Assembly: GCA_945869935.1 (NCBI GenBank)
Contig: CAMBSA010000093.1
Span: 1-6,988 of the forward strand
Length of the DNA stretch: 6,988 nucleotides
Direction: 5' to 3'
From: Bordetella parapertussis
Lineage (GTDB): Bacteria; Pseudomonadota; Gammaproteobacteria; Burkholderiales; SG8-39
Within the stretch, counting starts at the first letter, position 1; every line of letters starts with the position of its first letter. The notes below the pieces were generated by a model, which was given only the letters and a program-made list of their open reading frames with translations, was not told where the DNA came from and did no database searches. Shown one piece after another: positions 5,184 through 6,988 of the stretch. A program made the position numbers and the translations under genes.

Positions 5184-6920
5184 ATGGACAAGGCACCGCA
5201 AGTGACGCTTCGCAGCACCTCGCATTTCTTCCTCGAAGGCCTGAACGAGATCGGGCTCGACTACCTGTTCTGCAACCTCGGCACCGACCATGCGCCGCTG
5301 ATCGAAGAGATGGCGCGCTGGAGGCGCGAGGGTCTTTCCTATCCGAAGACGATCCTGTGCCCGCACGAGAATGTTGCCTGCCACATGGCGGCGGGCTATG
5401 CGATCGCCACCGGCCGCGGGCAGGGCGTGATGGTGCACGTCGATGCCGGTACCGCGAACTCCGCGATGGCCATGCACAACATGTACCGCGGCCGCGTGCC
5501 TGTGATGCTGATCGCCGGCCGCGCACCCTATACCTCGCGCGGCGAGCTGCAGGGCTCGCGCGACAGCTACGTCCATTTCGTGCAGGAGCCCTTCGACCAG
5601 GCGAGCGTGGTGCGTCCCTACATGAAGTGGGAATACACCCTGCCCTCGGGCGTTATCTCCAAGGAAGTGCTGCGGCGTGCGCACACCGTGATGCAGAGCG
5701 ACCCGAAGGGGCCGGTCTACCTGATGCTGCCGCGCGAGACGCTCACCCAGACCTGGGACGCGGCGGCGGTGCGTTCCTTCCCGGTGGAGCGCTACGGTGC
5801 GGTCGAGGCGCGCGGTGCCGACGCTGAGACAATCGACACGATCGTGGGCAAGCTGCTCGGCGCCCGGAGTCCTACGATCATCACCTCCTATGCGGGTCGC
5901 AATCCGGCGGCGGCAAACGTGCTGGATGAGCTTGCGCGCTTTGCCGGCATCCGGGTGTTCGAGTCCAATCCGGTGTATCTCAACATTCCCCACGATTCGC
6001 CCTGCTTCGCGGGGTTCATGCCGGGCAAGTACGTCGCCGAATCGGACGTCGGCCTGATCATCGACGCGGACGTGCCCTGGATTCCGAAGGACATTCCGGA
6101 CAATGCGTCGAACTGGTGGGCGCATGTCGACATCGACACCGTCAAGCGCGCGTTCCCGCTGTGGAATTTTCCGAGCAACCTGCGTGTGGAAGCCGACAGC
6201 TGCCGCGTGCTCGCGCAGATTCTGGAGGCGCTCAAGGCCAAGGCCAGCCCCGCGTTCCGCGACGCGGCGGCAAAGCGCGTGGAAGAACTCGCGAAGGAAC
6301 ACGCGGCACGCACGCAGAACCTGGCGAAGATCGCCTCCGACAAGGGCGAGAAGGGGAAGATCAATCCGAACTACGTCTGCGCGGAACTGGGCAAGGCCCT
6401 GTCGCAGGACGACATCGTGGTCAACGAGGCGGTGCGCAACCTGCCCACGGTGTTCAACCAGGTGATGCGCACCCAGCCCGGCACGCTCGTGGGGCTTGCC
6501 GGCGGCGGCCTCGGTTTCTCCGGCGGCATGGCCCTGGGCATCAAGCTCGCGAACCCGGACAAGACGGTGGTGCAGGTCATCGGTGACGGTGTGTTTTATT
6601 TCTCCACGCCCGAGGCGGTGTACGCGACGGCCAAGCAGTATTCGCTGCCGATCCTCACCGTCGTGCTCGACAACACCGGCTGGGCGGCGGTGAAGGAAGC
6701 GACGCTGCGGGTGTACCCCGGCGGAATCGCGGAAAAGGACAAGCACTACGAGGCGCATCTCGCCACCGATATGGACTTCGCCAAGGTGGTCGAGTCTGCC
6801 GGCGGCTACGGCGAGAAGGTGGACGATCCCGCGGACGTGCCGGCCGCGATCGCGCGCTGCCTGAAGGAAGTCCGCGGCGGCCGCTCGGCGGTGCTGCACG
6901 TAAAGATCATTCCGCTTTAA
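5184..6920 (+). CDS. ThDP-dependent enzyme, acetolactate synthase / benzoylformate decarboxylase superfamily
   Basis: This is a 578-residue thiamine-diphosphate enzyme with the usual order: pyrimidine-binding domain (about 1-185), central domain (about 200-350) and pyrophosphate-binding domain (about 395-575). The catalytic Glu that activates the cofactor is E62 in PHEN, followed by the AAGYA segment. The Mg-ThDP motif is G467-D468-G469, 26 residues, then D496-N497. An unusual NLGTDH (31-36) occupies the N-terminal active-site loop where relatives have other residues. Members decarboxylate 2-oxo acids, join or split acyloins, or hydrolyse cyclic diketones; the reaction here cannot be told. 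Some relatives keep FAD in the central domain, which I cannot judge by eye. The start has GAGGG overlapping the beta2 stop, 5 nt before the ATG, and only 8 nt separates the genes, so it should be co-transcribed with the oxygenase. The length is typical and no frameshift was seen. Confidence 0.92.
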   Translation: MDKAPQVTLRSTSHFFLEGLNEIGLDYLFCNLGTDHAPLIEEMARWRREGLSYPKTILCPHENVACHMAAGYAIATGRGQGVMVHVDAGTANSAMAMHNMYRGRVPVMLIAGRAPYTSRGELQGSRDSYVHFVQEPFDQASVVRPYMKWEYTLPSGVISKEVLRRAHTVMQSDPKGPVYLMLPRETLTQTWDAAAVRSFPVERYGAVEARGADAETIDTIVGKLLGARSPTIITSYAGRNPAAANVLDELARFAGIRVFESNPVYLNIPHDSPCFAGFMPGKYVAESDVGLIIDADVPWIPKDIPDNASNWWAHVDIDTVKRAFPLWNFPSNLRVEADSCRVLAQILEALKAKASPAFRDAAAKRVEELAKEHAARTQNLAKIASDKGEKGKINPNYVCAELGKALSQDDIVVNEAVRNLPTVFNQVMRTQPGTLVGLAGGGLGFSGGMALGIKLANPDKTVVQVIGDGVFYFSTPEAVYATAKQYSLPILTVVLDNTGWAAVKEATLRVYPGGIAEKDKHYEAHLATDMDFAKVVESAGGYGEKVDDPADVPAAIARCLKEVRGGRSAVLHVKIIPL

Positions 6921-6930
6921 AAGCACTGAT

Positions 6931-6952
6931 TTCACCGCCAAGGCGCCAAGAA
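6931..6952. repeat. Short CGCCAAGR tandem repeat downstream of the ThDP gene
   Basis: CGCCAAGG (6936-6943) is followed directly by CGCCAAGA (6944-6951), preceded by TTCAC. From memory, strings of this kind (caccgccaag...cgccaag) are common dispersed intergenic repeats in proteobacterial genomes. It starts 10 nt after the ThDP gene stop. I see no terminator hairpin with a T-run in 6921-6988. Only two units are present, so the assignment is tentative. Confidence 0.4.
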
Positions 6953-6988
6953 GCAAAACCAGAACCGGAAGGCTTCGGAACAGGGAGG

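Noticed and set aside
5163..6956. 597-codon open frame on the minus strand, opposite the ThDP gene
   Set aside because: It is an antisense shadow caused by high GC at third positions. Its translation is rich in Arg, His and Val with no recognisable domain, while the plus-strand protein has complete ThDP motifs and a ribosome binding site.
6961..6980. Possible terminator hairpin around CCGGAAGGCTTCGG
   Set aside because: The near-palindrome has almost no loop and no T-run follows, so it does not qualify as an intrinsic terminator.

Overview
The window is a compact catabolic locus from a GC-rich bacterium. High GC at third codon positions, Shine-Dalgarno-led genes and ATGA overlaps fit a proteobacterium. 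A member of the Betaproteobacteria is my best guess, based on the style of the flanking repeats and a histone H1-like tail on one protein, but this is a weak inference and no marker gene is present.

Layout: two three-gene operons diverge from a 209-bp intergenic region (2952-3160). The leftward operon reads alpha1 (2951 to 1620), beta1 (1623 to 1129), then a Zn-dependent dehydrogenase resembling threonine dehydrogenase (1115 to 84). The rightward operon reads alpha2 (3161 to 4678), beta2 (4675 to 5175), then a thiamine-diphosphate (ThDP) enzyme of the acetolactate synthase/benzoylformate decarboxylase superfamily (5184 to 6920). Each alpha/beta pair is a Rieske non-heme iron aromatic-ring-hydroxylating oxygenase of the benzoate/toluate/anthranilate type, with all iron ligands visible. 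The two pairs are clearly paralogous. Within each operon the genes overlap or lie within about 15 bp, so each should be one transcript.

How they may work together (inference): two hydroxylases act on one aromatic compound or on successive intermediates, the dehydrogenase oxidises an alcohol or diol product, and the ThDP enzyme makes or breaks a C-C bond next to a carbonyl. The ferredoxin/reductase that such oxygenases need is not in the window, nor is any ring-cleavage dioxygenase, transporter or regulator gene. The substrate cannot be named.

The most unusual feature is the end of alpha2. It carries an extra tail of about 60 residues, rich in Lys and Ala like histone H1, built from a degenerate ten-residue repeat and absent from alpha1. 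The intergenic region holds a perfect 9-bp inverted repeat just before the alpha2 ribosome binding site. Both window ends (1-59 and 6931-6952) hold short repeat-like sequences resembling dispersed intergenic repeats. No tRNA, rRNA, CRISPR array, insertion sequence or phage gene was seen.
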